A stretch of 64,000 nt of DNA from assembly GCA_025454395.1 (NCBI GenBank), contig JALOOM010000001.1:124001-188000 (forward strand), read 5' to 3'. The notes beneath the pieces are model-generated. The model was not told the DNA's origin and did no database searches. It saw only the letters and a list, made by a program, of their open reading frames with translations. Positions within the stretch are counted from its first letter, which is position 1. Every line of letters starts with the position of its first letter. Position numbers and translations under genes: made by a program. This document shows positions 16,902 to 26,198 of the stretch, in pieces. The stretch is from Elainella sp. Prado103 (GTDB lineage Bacteria > Cyanobacteriota > Cyanobacteriia > Elainellales > Elainellaceae).

Positions 16902-17435
16902 TCAATGACAAATCAGTTCTCGACTAAGCTCAGCATAAGCCTTCACCCAGGGTAACAATCGCGTCGTTAAGGTGTGAATGACTGCCCGATCGAACGGGCT
17001 CCAAACTCGCGGATGCTCGAACACGCAGGGTTGCAAAATTCCCCATAACGTTCCAGTTTCGCGAATATGAGCATGGATCAGGGCTCGGTGTCCGAAACTT
17101 TGCTGTTCAAAATTCAGGTTCAATACCTCAGGATTGGCGGTTTCAATGTCTTCTACAAAAATGGAAGGCTCGGCTCGCAAGGCGGCCTCAAAAAGTGGAT
17201 CTTCTTGTTCCCAGGGCTGTTCAGGCTGCCAACCGTCAGTGGTCAAATCAGGGAATTGATCGCTGCGTCGCCAGCAAAAAATTCGATAGCATCGATCGAT
17301 CGGTTGACGGATCTCCAGAAAACAGCGATCGACATTCAAAACATCCCCTACTCCCGGTAGCAAGTTCTGAAAAACCTGTTCCGGCTGGGGATATTCAGCG
17401 AAGATGGCTTCTAGGCAGAGCGGCAAAGTCACCAT
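16902..17435 (-). CDS. GAF domain protein
   Basis: A single GAF-type sensory domain of about 177 residues from ATG 17435. LEAIFAEYPQPEQVFQNLLP leads into VLNVDRCFLEIRQP, and the C-terminal half has HIRETGTLWGILQPC and SPFDRAVIHTLTTRL, the strand and final helix typical of the fold. No conserved bilin-binding Cys in the phytochrome position was recognised and no output domain is attached. Such short GAF proteins are common in cyanobacteria, with unknown ligands. The frame stays open upstream to a GTG at 17531, which would add 32 residues without clear homology; the shorter start is preferred but neither has a good ribosome site. Confidence 0.7.
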   Translation of the reverse strand: MVTLPLCLEAIFAEYPQPEQVFQNLLPGVGDVLNVDRCFLEIRQPIDRCYRIFCWRRSDQFPDLTTDGWQPEQPWEQEDPLFEAALRAEPSIFVEDIETANPEVLNLNFEQQSFGHRALIHAHIRETGTLWGILQPCVFEHPRVWSPFDRAVIHTLTTRLLPWVKAYAELSRELICH

Positions 17436-17531
17436 AGGAATTGTTAGATTAGGAATTGTTGAATAAAGAATCGGCGAGCATCCAATCGATTTCTTTAGCC
17501 TGCGGGATTTGGAGCCGATCGGTAAATTCAC

Positions 17532-18060
17532 CTTTAGGGAGAGTTTATTGCTGTAATTAAACTTGATTCGATCGTCCTACTTAGGAGTCGCCCGCTCTGG
17601 GAGAGGGGTTAGGGTGTCGCTTGCTTCTGCGTAGCAGTGGGTAGTTTGAGTTTTGTCAGTCAATCAGGCCATCAGACTATCCAAAGTGATCAACTGATTC
17701 GTACAAGCTGATTCGTACAAGCTGATTCGTACAAGCTGATTCGTACAAGCTGCCTGAGATGGTGCCAAGAGCTAGATTGAGCCATATTATTGCAATTCGG
17801 GCAAGAGTAGTCTGGATTAACCCAGAAGGCTGATCCCAATTTGAAAAACTCACTATAAGCTGGAGAAACACCTTTCCGTCGCTGCTGATTGCTCGGCTCA
17901 TCAGGTTAGCCTGAGATGGGTTCAATGAGACAAGTTCAGTGAGATGAGTCCCATGAAGGGATCTCGATCGAGATTCAGCGATCGGACATAGTCCCGTTTG
18001 TGGGCTGGGTCTATTCCCCCAAATCAGTCGATTATCTATTGTTCAATTATTTTCATTCCT
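17532..18060. other. intergenic region before the PhoD-like gene, with 14-bp array
   Basis: About 530 bp between divergent genes. It contains a piece with CTGGGAGAGGGGTTAGGGTG (17596-17615), a word often seen in dispersed cyanobacterial intergenic repeats, and the tandem array at 17696-17751. No convincing ORF is present; promoters for both flanking genes are expected here. Confidence 0.5.
17696..17751. repeat. 14-bp tandem array, four perfect copies
   Basis: GATTCGTACAAGCT is repeated exactly four times (17696, 17710, 17724, 17738). Perfect identity suggests recent expansion. Confidence 0.97.
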
Positions 18061-20553
18061 ATGTCTTGGACTCCGCTGGGTGATCGTCTTGACCAACTGC
18101 CGTTAATTTTGGCAGGGCCGATCCTACGGCGTACAGAACCCGATGCAGTCACTGTTTGGCTAGCCTTACGTTGTCCTTGTCAGGTAACATTACAAATCTA
18201 TGCCACACAAGCTGGAGAGGGACGATCGATCGGGCAGGTCTTGCTAGTCGGTGAGCGAGAAACTGTAGCGATCGGGAAACATTTGCATCTCGTTGCGGTG
18301 ACTGCTCGCAGCGACGGATCACAACTAGAATCCGAAAAAATCTACGCCTACGATCTTCAGTTTCAGACGCAGCCCTCCCCGCCAGCGATATTTGGCACCT
18401 CCTCTCCAGTGACTCCCATTCTCTCCTTGCAGCAGGCACTCCGCTCCCAGCACTGTCCGCTGGCACCGATCAGCTATTTCGAGCATGAGTTACCCACTTT
18501 TTTATTGCCGCCTCAAAATATTAATCAGCTCAAATTACTCCATGGTTCTTGCCGAAAAACCCATGGGGGCGGCATAGATGCTTTGCCGATCGTTGATGAT
18601 CTATTGGCTCATTCCGCTCCATTGACCGATCAACGACCGCATCAACTTTTCTTCACCGGTGATCAGATCTATGGTGATGATGTGGCTGATCCCTGGTTAT
18701 TTGCTCTTACTGATGCGGGAGATACGCTGTTGGGATGGGAGGAAAGTTTGCCGATCGAAGCTCAGACGAGTGCAGCTATTCCACCCTTAAAAGGGAAACA
18801 TCTCCCGCCCGGACAACGCACCAGTGTGTCCGAACAATTGGCAGGATTAACAGCCGGATTATATGATAAACCGGATCACACCAATAGTCACTTGTTGTCA
18901 TTTGGAGAATATTGCGCCGCATATTTATTTACCTGGTCTCCGGTACTTTGGCCAGACCAGTTTCCGTCCGGACAATCCCGCTATCGCGATCGAAAGACGA
19001 TTCGAACTTGGGATCAAGAAGTATCTACTCTGGATATTTTTTATCATTCACTATGGAAGGTGCGACGTGCTTTAGCTAATATTCCTACCTATATGATCTT
19101 CGATGATCATGATATTAGCGATGATTGGTATTTAAACCAAGCCTGGTGCCAGCGAGTGTTGGGAAAACCGTTGGGACGAAGAGTCGTGCAGAATGGATTG
19201 CTTGCTTACGCGCTTTGCCAAGCCTGGGGCAACACACCACATCAATTCGAATTGGGGCAGGTGGGCGATCGATTGCTGAAAGTAGCGCAGGAGTGGCTAT
19301 TGACTGGCGGAGAAAATCAGCCGATCAATCAGAAGCTAGCCCGGTTGCTAGGATTGCCAGATGCTGATCCCAATGGGCTTCCCCAGCTCTGTCAGGACGG
19401 ATCTGTGTGGATTTTAGATCATCCTCCCGATTCGATGCAGTGGCACTATACGATCCGGAGTAGCTGCCATGAAGTAGTGGTGCTGGATACGCGAACTTGG
19501 CGGGGCTACCCGATGGATGAAGCCCATATTTCCCCGCCGATGTTGCTGAGCCCGACGGCATTCGATCGTCAAATTCGCCAGCCTTTGCAAGCTAGCCAGG
19601 GTCAAGGGCTACAAGCGATCGTGATTGCTCCAACCAATCTGATGCATTTACGGCTGATCGATTGGGCCCAAGAATGGAGCCTGAAACAGGGTAAAGTTTT
19701 CAACCATGATGTGGGCGATGCCTGGAATTTACATAAGGAAGCCCTCTCGGCGTTACTGGCAGTTTTGTTTGAACATCGCGATCGGGTCGTGGTGCTGTCA
19801 GGTGATATTCACTATGGTTTTGCTGCCCGCTTAAACTACTGGACAAAGCAGCCTGAAGATAAAGAGAAGGCTCAGGTTTTGGTGCAATTGACATCCAGCG
19901 CTTTCAAGAATGCAGAATTGAAAACTCAAATTATTCAAACCAAGCTGAAATGGCTTTTACCAGAACCACCGCAGGAATGGGTCGGTTGGCACCAAGCTGC
20001 CGAACTGTGGCGGCAACAACCTGCGATCGGTCGATCCCGTTGGGTGAAGCAACCGCCGGTTGACCTGCCCTATATTTGTCAGCGCCCCATCGGGCTCCAA
20101 CGATGGCTCAGGGGCACGATCGCGGTAGGTAGCCCCGCCTCCTTACCTGATTGGCATTATCGGGTCGAGTGGATCCATCGCCAACCGGCTCGATCGGTTC
20201 CTTGGGAGCAACAGTTAGGGTGGCTTAAGTACCGTCGTCGTCGGCAGCAACCTAGCTGGAAGCGTTGGCTCGGTTGGCTCGGTTGGGTCTGGAATAATCG
20301 TTGGGTACAGGAAGGTCGGGAAGTGGTGGGCGAAAGCAACATTGGCTTGGTTCAGTTTCGAGGCTTCAATCCTTCAGGTAATCGCCGCAATTCTCCTGTT
20401 GCTGCGCCGATCGTGCTTCAGGATTTATACTGGTGCCCACCCTGGCAACCCGATGGCATTGTCGTGAGTCGGTTCGATGCCCAGCTTTGCCCTGCAGAGG
20501 CTGCCGATCCATTACCGATCGTGCCACCTCAGTCCAGACTGTTCTTGCGGTGA
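18061..20553 (+). CDS. PhoD-like metallophosphatase family protein
   Basis: An 830-residue protein from ATG 18061. The N-terminal 120 residues form a fibronectin-like domain; the phosphatase domain begins near HGSCRK. Metal ligands are visible in FTGDQIYGDDVADP, FDDHDISDDWYLN and LSGDIHYGFAARL, all characteristic of the PhoD/Ca2+-dependent phosphatase superfamily. There is no signal or Tat peptide, so unlike secreted PhoD it is probably cytoplasmic, and its substrate is unknown. The C-terminal 200 residues are Trp-rich and basic. The frame extends 63 bp further upstream, but MSWTPLGDRL fits the family start and the upstream residues look like leader sequence. Confidence 0.8.
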   Translation: MSWTPLGDRLDQLPLILAGPILRRTEPDAVTVWLALRCPCQVTLQIYATQAGEGRSIGQVLLVGERETVAIGKHLHLVAVTARSDGSQLESEKIYAYDLQFQTQPSPPAIFGTSSPVTPILSLQQALRSQHCPLAPISYFEHELPTFLLPPQNINQLKLLHGSCRKTHGGGIDALPIVDDLLAHSAPLTDQRPHQLFFTGDQIYGDDVADPWLFALTDAGDTLLGWEESLPIEAQTSAAIPPLKGKHLPPGQRTSVSEQLAGLTAGLYDKPDHTNSHLLSFGEYCAAYLFTWSPVLWPDQFPSGQSRYRDRKTIRTWDQEVSTLDIFYHSLWKVRRALANIPTYMIFDDHDISDDWYLNQAWCQRVLGKPLGRRVVQNGLLAYALCQAWGNTPHQFELGQVGDRLLKVAQEWLLTGGENQPINQKLARLLGLPDADPNGLPQLCQDGSVWILDHPPDSMQWHYTIRSSCHEVVVLDTRTWRGYPMDEAHISPPMLLSPTAFDRQIRQPLQASQGQGLQAIVIAPTNLMHLRLIDWAQEWSLKQGKVFNHDVGDAWNLHKEALSALLAVLFEHRDRVVVLSGDIHYGFAARLNYWTKQPEDKEKAQVLVQLTSSAFKNAELKTQIIQTKLKWLLPEPPQEWVGWHQAAELWRQQPAIGRSRWVKQPPVDLPYICQRPIGLQRWLRGTIAVGSPASLPDWHYRVEWIHRQPARSVPWEQQLGWLKYRRRRQQPSWKRWLGWLGWVWNNRWVQEGREVVGESNIGLVQFRGFNPSGNRRNSPVAAPIVLQDLYWCPPWQPDGIVVSRFDAQLCPAEAADPLPIVPPQSRLFLR

Positions 20554-20606
20554 AGGGGGACGCTTTGCCCCAGACCTTCTGATGCATGGGATCACCAGGG
20601 ATGCAA

Positions 20607-21353
20607 TCAATCCGGATCAATTCCCAGTTCGCGTAGCCTGGCTGCTAGTCGTTCGGCTCGCTGATGTTCTTGCTCCGCTCGCTGATATTCTTGCTCTGCC
20701 CGCTGATATTCTTGCTCCGCATTTTCTTCAGGAGTCAGTAATCGATCGCCATCAGCGGTATACCAGTAAAGCCATTCTCTTGTGCGACCTCGATAGGTAC
20801 CTCGTTCTCGACCCAGGGCGAGGCCAATTTCCGGGAGCCAAAACTGCTCCTGGGACGGGGTAGGAAGGTTCGATGCCGGTAGCCGCACATACTCATTATT
20901 TTCCAGGCGATACAACTCTAGCGGATCGCGATTACGACGGTAATGCCGATTGGGAATGTAGATCGCATAGTAGAGGATGCCAATTTCAGCATAGAGTGCT
21001 TTTTTCTGCTCATACTCTTTGCCGTAGGTACGGGAAATCACTTCCAGAGCGAAGATGGGCGGCACATTGTCTTCTTCCCACAGAACATAGCTGAGTCGGC
21101 CATCCTCATGGATAAACCGCTCAACCCCCAAACTCAGGAAGCCATCGGGAACGATCGCAGGCACACTCGGTGCATAATAAATGCCCATATCCACTCCAAA
21201 AAACCAGTCCTGACGGATACTCCAGCAGTGAGACAGGGTTTCTTCTAACAGATTAGGGATGAGATTTTGCAGTTCGTTATCCACGGGCGTATCGTCTGAG
21301 TCAGGCAATTCTGCGGCAGAAGGGAGGCATTGCCAGGAGTGGTATTTGAACAT
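20607..21353 (-). CDS. Uma2 family (DUF820) endonuclease-like protein
   Basis: A 248-residue protein of the PD-(D/E)xK-type Uma2 family, abundant and multicopy in cyanobacteria. The catalytic set is visible: VPDGF (Asp), ALEVIS (Glu) and KKALYAE (Lys). The role of these proteins is unresolved; a nuclease function is predicted from the fold. The C terminus has three copies of the heptad AEQEYQR (coding repeat at 20658-20720), giving a charged helical tail before RLRELGIDPD. MFKYHSWQCLPSAAELP at 21353 is the family N terminus; the frame runs another 85 codons upstream, but that part looks non-coding. It lies downstream of the GH57 gene on the same strand. Confidence 0.8.
   Translation of the reverse strand: MFKYHSWQCLPSAAELPDSDDTPVDNELQNLIPNLLEETLSHCWSIRQDWFFGVDMGIYYAPSVPAIVPDGFLSLGVERFIHEDGRLSYVLWEEDNVPPIFALEVISRTYGKEYEQKKALYAEIGILYYAIYIPNRHYRRNRDPLELYRLENNEYVRLPASNLPTPSQEQFWLPEIGLALGRERGTYRGRTREWLYWYTADGDRLLTPEENAEQEYQRAEQEYQRAEQEHQRAERLAARLRELGIDPD
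20658..20720. repeat. 21-bp in-frame coding repeat in the Uma2 tail
   Basis: Three 21-bp units encode AEQEYQR, AEQEYQR and AEQEHQR near the C terminus of the Uma2 protein. Because the unit is a multiple of three, copy number can change without frameshift. Confidence 0.85.
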
Positions 21354-21611
21354 AGTGCATGCAGAACGGCAGGTGTGCAGCAATTTGGACTGGGAAGTTG
21401 GATCGGGGAAATCGGGGCTTTTGGTATGGCCGAGCGATGCGCATACCTGAATTAGAGTATAGCTGAAGAGTATAAATGTTCTCCTCTGGTTCTCTTCAGT
21501 GAAGCTCCGGTTGAGAAAACAGCATTCCTTAAAATTGCTGCCGAAATGGTTGGAGAATATGCTGCGTCTGTGCAGAATCTGAAATTTCGTAGGTGATCTA
21601 ATTCTCATTCC

Positions 21612-23858
21612 TTAGGGAACATTCAGCAAAAGGAGCTGATTTTCTGGTAAGTAATCAACATACCGTCCATCATCCGCTAAAATCACCAGCAACCGCAGAG
21701 ACCAGTCGGGTTCCGCGATCGGCAGATCGGCCCAGGGAATGGCTATTTCCAAGCAGCTATTGAGAGCGACTTGCGCCCGACTGAGGCGAGCCTGCCACTG
21801 ATAAAAAGCGCCTGCCTCCTGAAACCAATGGGACTGGGTGAGCAAATGAATGCCTAAATGGTGGCGGAAACAATAATTGAGTGGGGCTTGATCGGGCAAT
21901 TCAGCGATCGGGGCTGGGCTCACTGCCATGGCTCGATCGGGATAAAACCAGAGGAGATGGAGTTCGGAAGCCAAATTTACCCCCGGTTGCCGATCCCGCT
22001 GAAAGTCAAGCCGCACATAGAAATGGCTATGATCCAGACCATACCAGATTCGCTGGACTGGGCTATTGCGATGCATGGTACCGCGTGCCCCACCAATTTC
22101 AATCCGTCCAGCCCGATCCCAATCTTGCTCATCTCCATGGCCATCAATGACCGGATGAATAAAGCTCATGGGTAGCCGATCGGTCTGGGTAAAACTGGTT
22201 TGGGAATGGTCTTCGATCGCCTGCTGAAGTTCGGGGGGGATCGGCTCATTCAGGGCGCGATAAAGGCTGGCTAAATGTTCGCGAAATAAGCGATCAAACA
22301 CATCATCTTGATTGGAGGTATGCCCTTCACCAAACCACCAAAACCAGTCGGAACCTTCGGCCGCAAAGAGAGCCTCCCAAGCATCCGGGTTGGTTTCTTC
22401 GCTGGCTTCAGGATGACGCGCTAAGGTCTGGCGGGCCTGAGTCAGTAAATCCCAGGCCCGATTTTTGCTTGGATCACCAATCCAGGTTGTGAAACTACCA
22501 TCAACCCAGGAACCACTGTGTAGCTTATGGGCTGGTAGAGAAAGGGCAGGTGGAAACCGATCGATAAACTCCGAAACAGTCACCAGCTCTAGCATCGGAT
22601 GTTCACTCAAAATCCGGTAGAGGTGTTCCAAAAATGGTTTACCATCTTGGGCGTAAGCCTCCCAGCAATTTTCCCCATCCAGGGCGATCGTCACTAACCA
22701 GGGTTGTTCTAAAGCGCTGCCTCCTGTCTGCTGTTGGTGGGATTTCAACGTGCGAATAATCGCTTCCAGTTGCCCAACCAGATCGGTAGCAGCTCGTCGA
22801 GGTTCCATGTTGCCATAGCTAAAGCCAATCAGATCGGACAAGCGATGATCCCGAAACACTACGGCTAAATTGCCATAATTGGTTTCTAGCCGATAGGGGC
22901 GATAGAGCAATTCCGGTTGCTGGACGGTGCCCGATCCATCCCGATGAAAGAAATGGTTAATCGTCCACCCTAGAATCGCTTCATCCGTGCAAATCCAGGT
23001 AAAGCCTTGGGCCGCAATTTCGGGCAAAATGGCCGGACTCACTGCCTGTTCAGAGGGCCACAAACCGCGTGGATCACGGCCAAAGCGCTCCCGATACATT
23101 TGTTTAGCCCGACTGAGATGACGGGGAATATCCTCGCTCCATTCAAACCGCAAGTCTGGTAATTGCAAATCAGGGACTGCTACCTGTCCGGCTTGAGTAT
23201 CCGCCAGCAGTGGCAAGATGGGATGAGTATAGGGTGTAGTGGTAATTTCGAGTTGGCCCCGATCCTGCATTTGGCGATGTTGGGGAATAATGCGGCGAAT
23301 AATTTCTTGCTGTTTAGCATAGAGGCGTTGTCGATCGCTTAACCGAAAGCCCGTTCCCTGCTCCAACCAAGCTGCAATTTCTCGATCATCCCAAAAGAGA
23401 GGATCAATCCAGGCCAGGTTATGCCACATCATCAGGTCGCTATAATCTTGTACCTGCCAATGGTCAAAACACCATTCACGCCCATGTTCCTGCTTCTGCT
23501 CAAATAATTCCGAATAGCGAGGATGCGGATCGATCAAAGTACGATGGTGCGCATCAAAAAATCGATCGATTACGAATTGCTTTTGCTCTACTGTCAAGCT
23601 CTCCACCGATTGCAAGGCGACTGCCAGATAGGGATCAAAGGCCTTCCCAGCCGCGTAATCTTCCAGTTGCAAAATTAAAGACGGCACCAAGTTTACAGTC
23701 TGATGCAGCTTGGGATATTGTTCCAGCAACAACACCAAATCCAGGTAATCCTTCGTCGCATGAAGCCTCACCCAAGGTAAATGGTATTTACCCTCCCGAT
23801 TTTTATAGAGTGGCTGATGATGATGCCAGATAAAAGCGACATAGAGCGGATAGGACAT
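21612..23858 (-). CDS. glycoside hydrolase family 57 protein
   Basis: A 748-residue cytoplasmic protein. The N-terminal GH57 barrel starts with YVAFIWHHHQPLYK, the His-rich strand of the family. Other conserved parts are TVNLVPSLILQLEDY, ETNYGN, LWPSEQAVSPAI and WICTDEAIL (with Glu/Asp residues at the active site), and IALDGENCWEAY, which supplies a carboxylate. The C-terminal third (from about residue 540) is a beta-sandwich-like domain. Relatives act on alpha-glucans as amylase, amylopullulanase or transferase, so a role in glycogen turnover is likely, but the exact activity cannot be read from sequence. Uma2 lies downstream. Confidence 0.8.
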   Translation of the reverse strand: MSYPLYVAFIWHHHQPLYKNREGKYHLPWVRLHATKDYLDLVLLLEQYPKLHQTVNLVPSLILQLEDYAAGKAFDPYLAVALQSVESLTVEQKQFVIDRFFDAHHRTLIDPHPRYSELFEQKQEHGREWCFDHWQVQDYSDLMMWHNLAWIDPLFWDDREIAAWLEQGTGFRLSDRQRLYAKQQEIIRRIIPQHRQMQDRGQLEITTTPYTHPILPLLADTQAGQVAVPDLQLPDLRFEWSEDIPRHLSRAKQMYRERFGRDPRGLWPSEQAVSPAILPEIAAQGFTWICTDEAILGWTINHFFHRDGSGTVQQPELLYRPYRLETNYGNLAVVFRDHRLSDLIGFSYGNMEPRRAATDLVGQLEAIIRTLKSHQQQTGGSALEQPWLVTIALDGENCWEAYAQDGKPFLEHLYRILSEHPMLELVTVSEFIDRFPPALSLPAHKLHSGSWVDGSFTTWIGDPSKNRAWDLLTQARQTLARHPEASEETNPDAWEALFAAEGSDWFWWFGEGHTSNQDDVFDRLFREHLASLYRALNEPIPPELQQAIEDHSQTSFTQTDRLPMSFIHPVIDGHGDEQDWDRAGRIEIGGARGTMHRNSPVQRIWYGLDHSHFYVRLDFQRDRQPGVNLASELHLLWFYPDRAMAVSPAPIAELPDQAPLNYCFRHHLGIHLLTQSHWFQEAGAFYQWQARLSRAQVALNSCLEIAIPWADLPIAEPDWSLRLLVILADDGRYVDYLPENQLLLLNVP

Positions 23859-24095
23859 AGGAGGGAACAGGACAGGAATATAGAACGCAGAAGGACAAAC
23901 GCAAACTACGAAGGTATGTACAAACCACGCGGTATGTATAGAACGTAAAAGTAGCGGGAGAGAATGTTAATGTGAACTTAGGGATAGTAACAGCATTGCA
24001 ACCGAGCGTTCATGGTTGATCGTTGCTCCTCTAAACGCAAAGAGGGAAGACTCGATCGCCTCCCCTCTACATCCATACCTTGCCTGAACCGTGGT

Positions 24096-24335
24096 TTAGA
24101 TGACCTGTTCCACTTCAACAATTTCTGGAATAAATTCCCGCAGTCTACGCTCGATCCCCATCTTGAGTGTCATGGTAGAACTGGGGCAGGATCCGCAAGC
24201 TCCTTGCAAGCGGAGTTTGACGATCGGGCCATCAATTTCCACCAGCTCCACGTTGCCACCATCCGACATCAGGTAGGGGCGAAGATCATCTAATACTTTT
24301 TCAACGTTGTCCGATGTCAATTCCATGGTTTCCAT
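24096..24335 (-). CDS. NifU-like C-terminal domain (NfuA type) Fe-S scaffold
   Basis: A 79-residue protein made of the Nfu domain alone. [18 protein letters not shown] and [18 protein letters not shown] contain the CxxC pair that binds a labile [4Fe-4S] cluster between two subunits. In cyanobacteria this small NifU-like protein is a main scaffold for photosystem I and other clusters. It stands alone, 210 bp from the stop of the DUF3386 gene. Length matches the cyanobacterial family (about 75-80 residues). Confidence 0.92.
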   Translation of the reverse strand: METMELTSDNVEKVLDDLRPYLMSDGGNVELVEIDGPIVKLRLQGACGSCPSSTMTLKMGIERRLREFIPEIVEVEQVI

Positions 24336-24544
24336 AATTCACCTTGCGGAAGATCGCATAATTTTATTCTAAGAGATGGGTGGATGCCTGATCGCATCAC
24401 AAGGATTCGTCTATAGCAGCAACAGCATCAAAAAAACTCGATTGAACGACGGTCAAAGCGACCCATATCTCACCCATCGTTTGTCATGCATTGTTGATCT
24501 CGTGTTGATCCTGTCTCTCCAACTCCAACTCCACCCAATGGTTT

Positions 24545-25198
24545 TTACCCAACTAGGGCTGGCTGCAGAAGTTTGATGTTGGAAAAGCTGAACTCAGAAG
24601 TCACCGTTTCACCATTTTCGATCGAGCGAATCACCCGGCTGGATAGAATCTGGTAGTCGCCCACCTTCTCGTAGGTGTCGGTATAGTCTTGTTCCCCTTT
24701 CAGATCGCCAGTCTTGGGATCGCGATAAACTGAATGATATTGATGAGAGAGATAACCTTCGCCAGTTTGGTGGCTACTGTAGGTGTCGATCGTCACAACA
24801 ATGCCGTGGATATGACGATGAACAAGGCAAACCTCATTGTTCCGCACCTTGTAACGATCGCCTTCTGATTTACCCCCCACAAACAATTCCACTGCGCCGG
24901 TTTCATCTGTTTCGCCGGAGGTAAATGTGTTTTTGCCGTGGGTTTCTTCGAAGCTGCGCCGAATGCGGTGGATTGCCACTTCTCGCAGTTGACCGATGAG
25001 CGCTTGCTTGGCTGGTTCGTCGGCAATGTCAGTCACTTCTGCACTGAGATCAGGGTTGACTTTTGCTTTGCCGGTATAGACCTGATCGCCTAGCTTCAAC
25101 TGCACCTCTGCCACATAGCCGGGAAAATTTTTGTCCCAGGTATAGCGATTTTCATAAGCCGCTTGCATCAGTTCGCGGGCTGCCATTGATTCAGTCAT
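24545..25198 (-). CDS. DUF3386 family protein
   Basis: A 217-residue soluble protein recognised from the cyanobacteria/plastid family DUF3386. YENRYTWDKNFPGYVAEV (about 15-32) and the later DRYKVRNNEVCLVHRHIHG are conserved patches. No catalytic motif or membrane segment is visible. The function of the family is unknown. It starts 50 bp from the rhomboid gene stop on the same strand and could share its transcript. Confidence 0.8.
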   Translation of the reverse strand: MTESMAARELMQAAYENRYTWDKNFPGYVAEVQLKLGDQVYTGKAKVNPDLSAEVTDIADEPAKQALIGQLREVAIHRIRRSFEETHGKNTFTSGETDETGAVELFVGGKSEGDRYKVRNNEVCLVHRHIHGIVVTIDTYSSHQTGEGYLSHQYHSVYRDPKTGDLKGEQDYTDTYEKVGDYQILSSRVIRSIENGETVTSEFSFSNIKLLQPALVG

Positions 25199-25248
25199 TC
25201 AGCTTTTCTCCTAGTCGCTTTTTCCAGTCTATCGGATTCATCCCGACT

Positions 25249-26094
25249 TCAAGCATTGAGGGCGATCGATGGCAACAGTCGAGCTGCCAAAATACCTCCT
25301 ACGAAGCCGAACAGGTGCGCTTCCCAGGAAATACCGAGCTGCTTGGGCAGAATACCGGGTAGCAAATTCCAGTAGAATCCTCCCACGGTCAGGGATAGAA
25401 TCAAAGACAACGGATTGCGATCGAAAAAGCTAATAAACAATAAAAAGCCCAAATAGCCAAAAATTACACCACTGCCGCCCAAATGCACGAGTTCGATCGG
25501 ATAGAGCTGCCGTTCGGTGAGAGCATAGACCCGTCCTCGCCCAAACAACCAAACTCCTAAGCCACTGGAGAGAGTAACGATCCCAGAAACTAGCCAGAAA
25601 ACTGGTTCGCCATAAAGGAGTACCATCCAGCCAAACACTACAAATCCAAGGGAATTGCCGAAGAGATGGGTGGGATCGCCGTGGAGTAAGGGCGCAAACA
25701 CGATCCCCAGCAGACCAACCTGGGTGCGAGGGCGGATCGCCAACCAGTCCATGGCTCGGCCTAAAATAGCCCAGTTCAAAATATTAACGGCCCAGATCAC
25801 GGCCAAAATTTCTTGCAACAGGGTTAACCTGGGTCGCCAGTCGCCGATCGCTCTGGGATCAACTAGGCTGGAAGTGAGCACCCATGGGGAAGCCCATGCC
25901 CCGATTATTGTGCCGATCGGTGTGCCGATCATTGTGCCGATCATTGTGCCGATCGGTGTGCCGATCATTGTGCCGATCATTGTGCCGATCATTGTACTGA
26001 TTGAGAATTCACGACCAGGTAAACCTGCAATCCCATTGCTCACCCAGGATCCAATCATCCATTGGGACATCAACCCATGTGCCATCAACCCCAT
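25249..26094 (-). CDS. rhomboid family intramembrane serine protease
   Basis: A 281-residue membrane protein. Six hydrophobic segments follow residue 90. The catalytic serine is in LVHLGGSGVIFGY (GxSG motif) and the catalytic histidine in SWEAHLFGFVGG; HGDPTHLFGNSLGF carries the His/Asn of the oxyanion region. It would cleave membrane-anchored substrates within the bilayer. The N terminus is odd: residues 35-66 are tandem MIGT/PIGT tetrapeptides coded by a 12-bp array, and many of these have their own ATG, so the start is ambiguous. A GTG at 25881 after the array would give about 210 residues, closer to the minimal rhomboid length. Confidence 0.85.
   Translation of the reverse strand: MGLMAHGLMSQWMIGSWVSNGIAGLPGREFSISTMIGTMIGTMIGTPIGTMIGTMIGTPIGTIIGAWASPWVLTSSLVDPRAIGDWRPRLTLLQEILAVIWAVNILNWAILGRAMDWLAIRPRTQVGLLGIVFAPLLHGDPTHLFGNSLGFVVFGWMVLLYGEPVFWLVSGIVTLSSGLGVWLFGRGRVYALTERQLYPIELVHLGGSGVIFGYLGFLLFISFFDRNPLSLILSLTVGGFYWNLLPGILPKQLGISWEAHLFGFVGGILAARLLPSIALNA
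25897..26004. repeat. 12-bp in-frame tandem array in the rhomboid N terminus
   Basis: Nine 12-bp units, mostly TGTGCCGATCAT or TGTGCCGATCGG, run from 25897 to 26004 with the end copies diverged. On the minus strand they encode ATG ATC GGC ACA, i.e. repeated Met-Ile-Gly-Thr, with Pro in place of Met in the GG variants. Length changes would keep the frame. Confidence 0.95.
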
Positions 26095-26198
26095 CGACTG
26101 CCTATCCCAGATCGGTTGCTTATAGATTAATCCTCTAGATTAATCTTCTTTGAGAAACTGTTTGCCATTCAGGTGGCGCTTTTGCCACATTTCATTTT

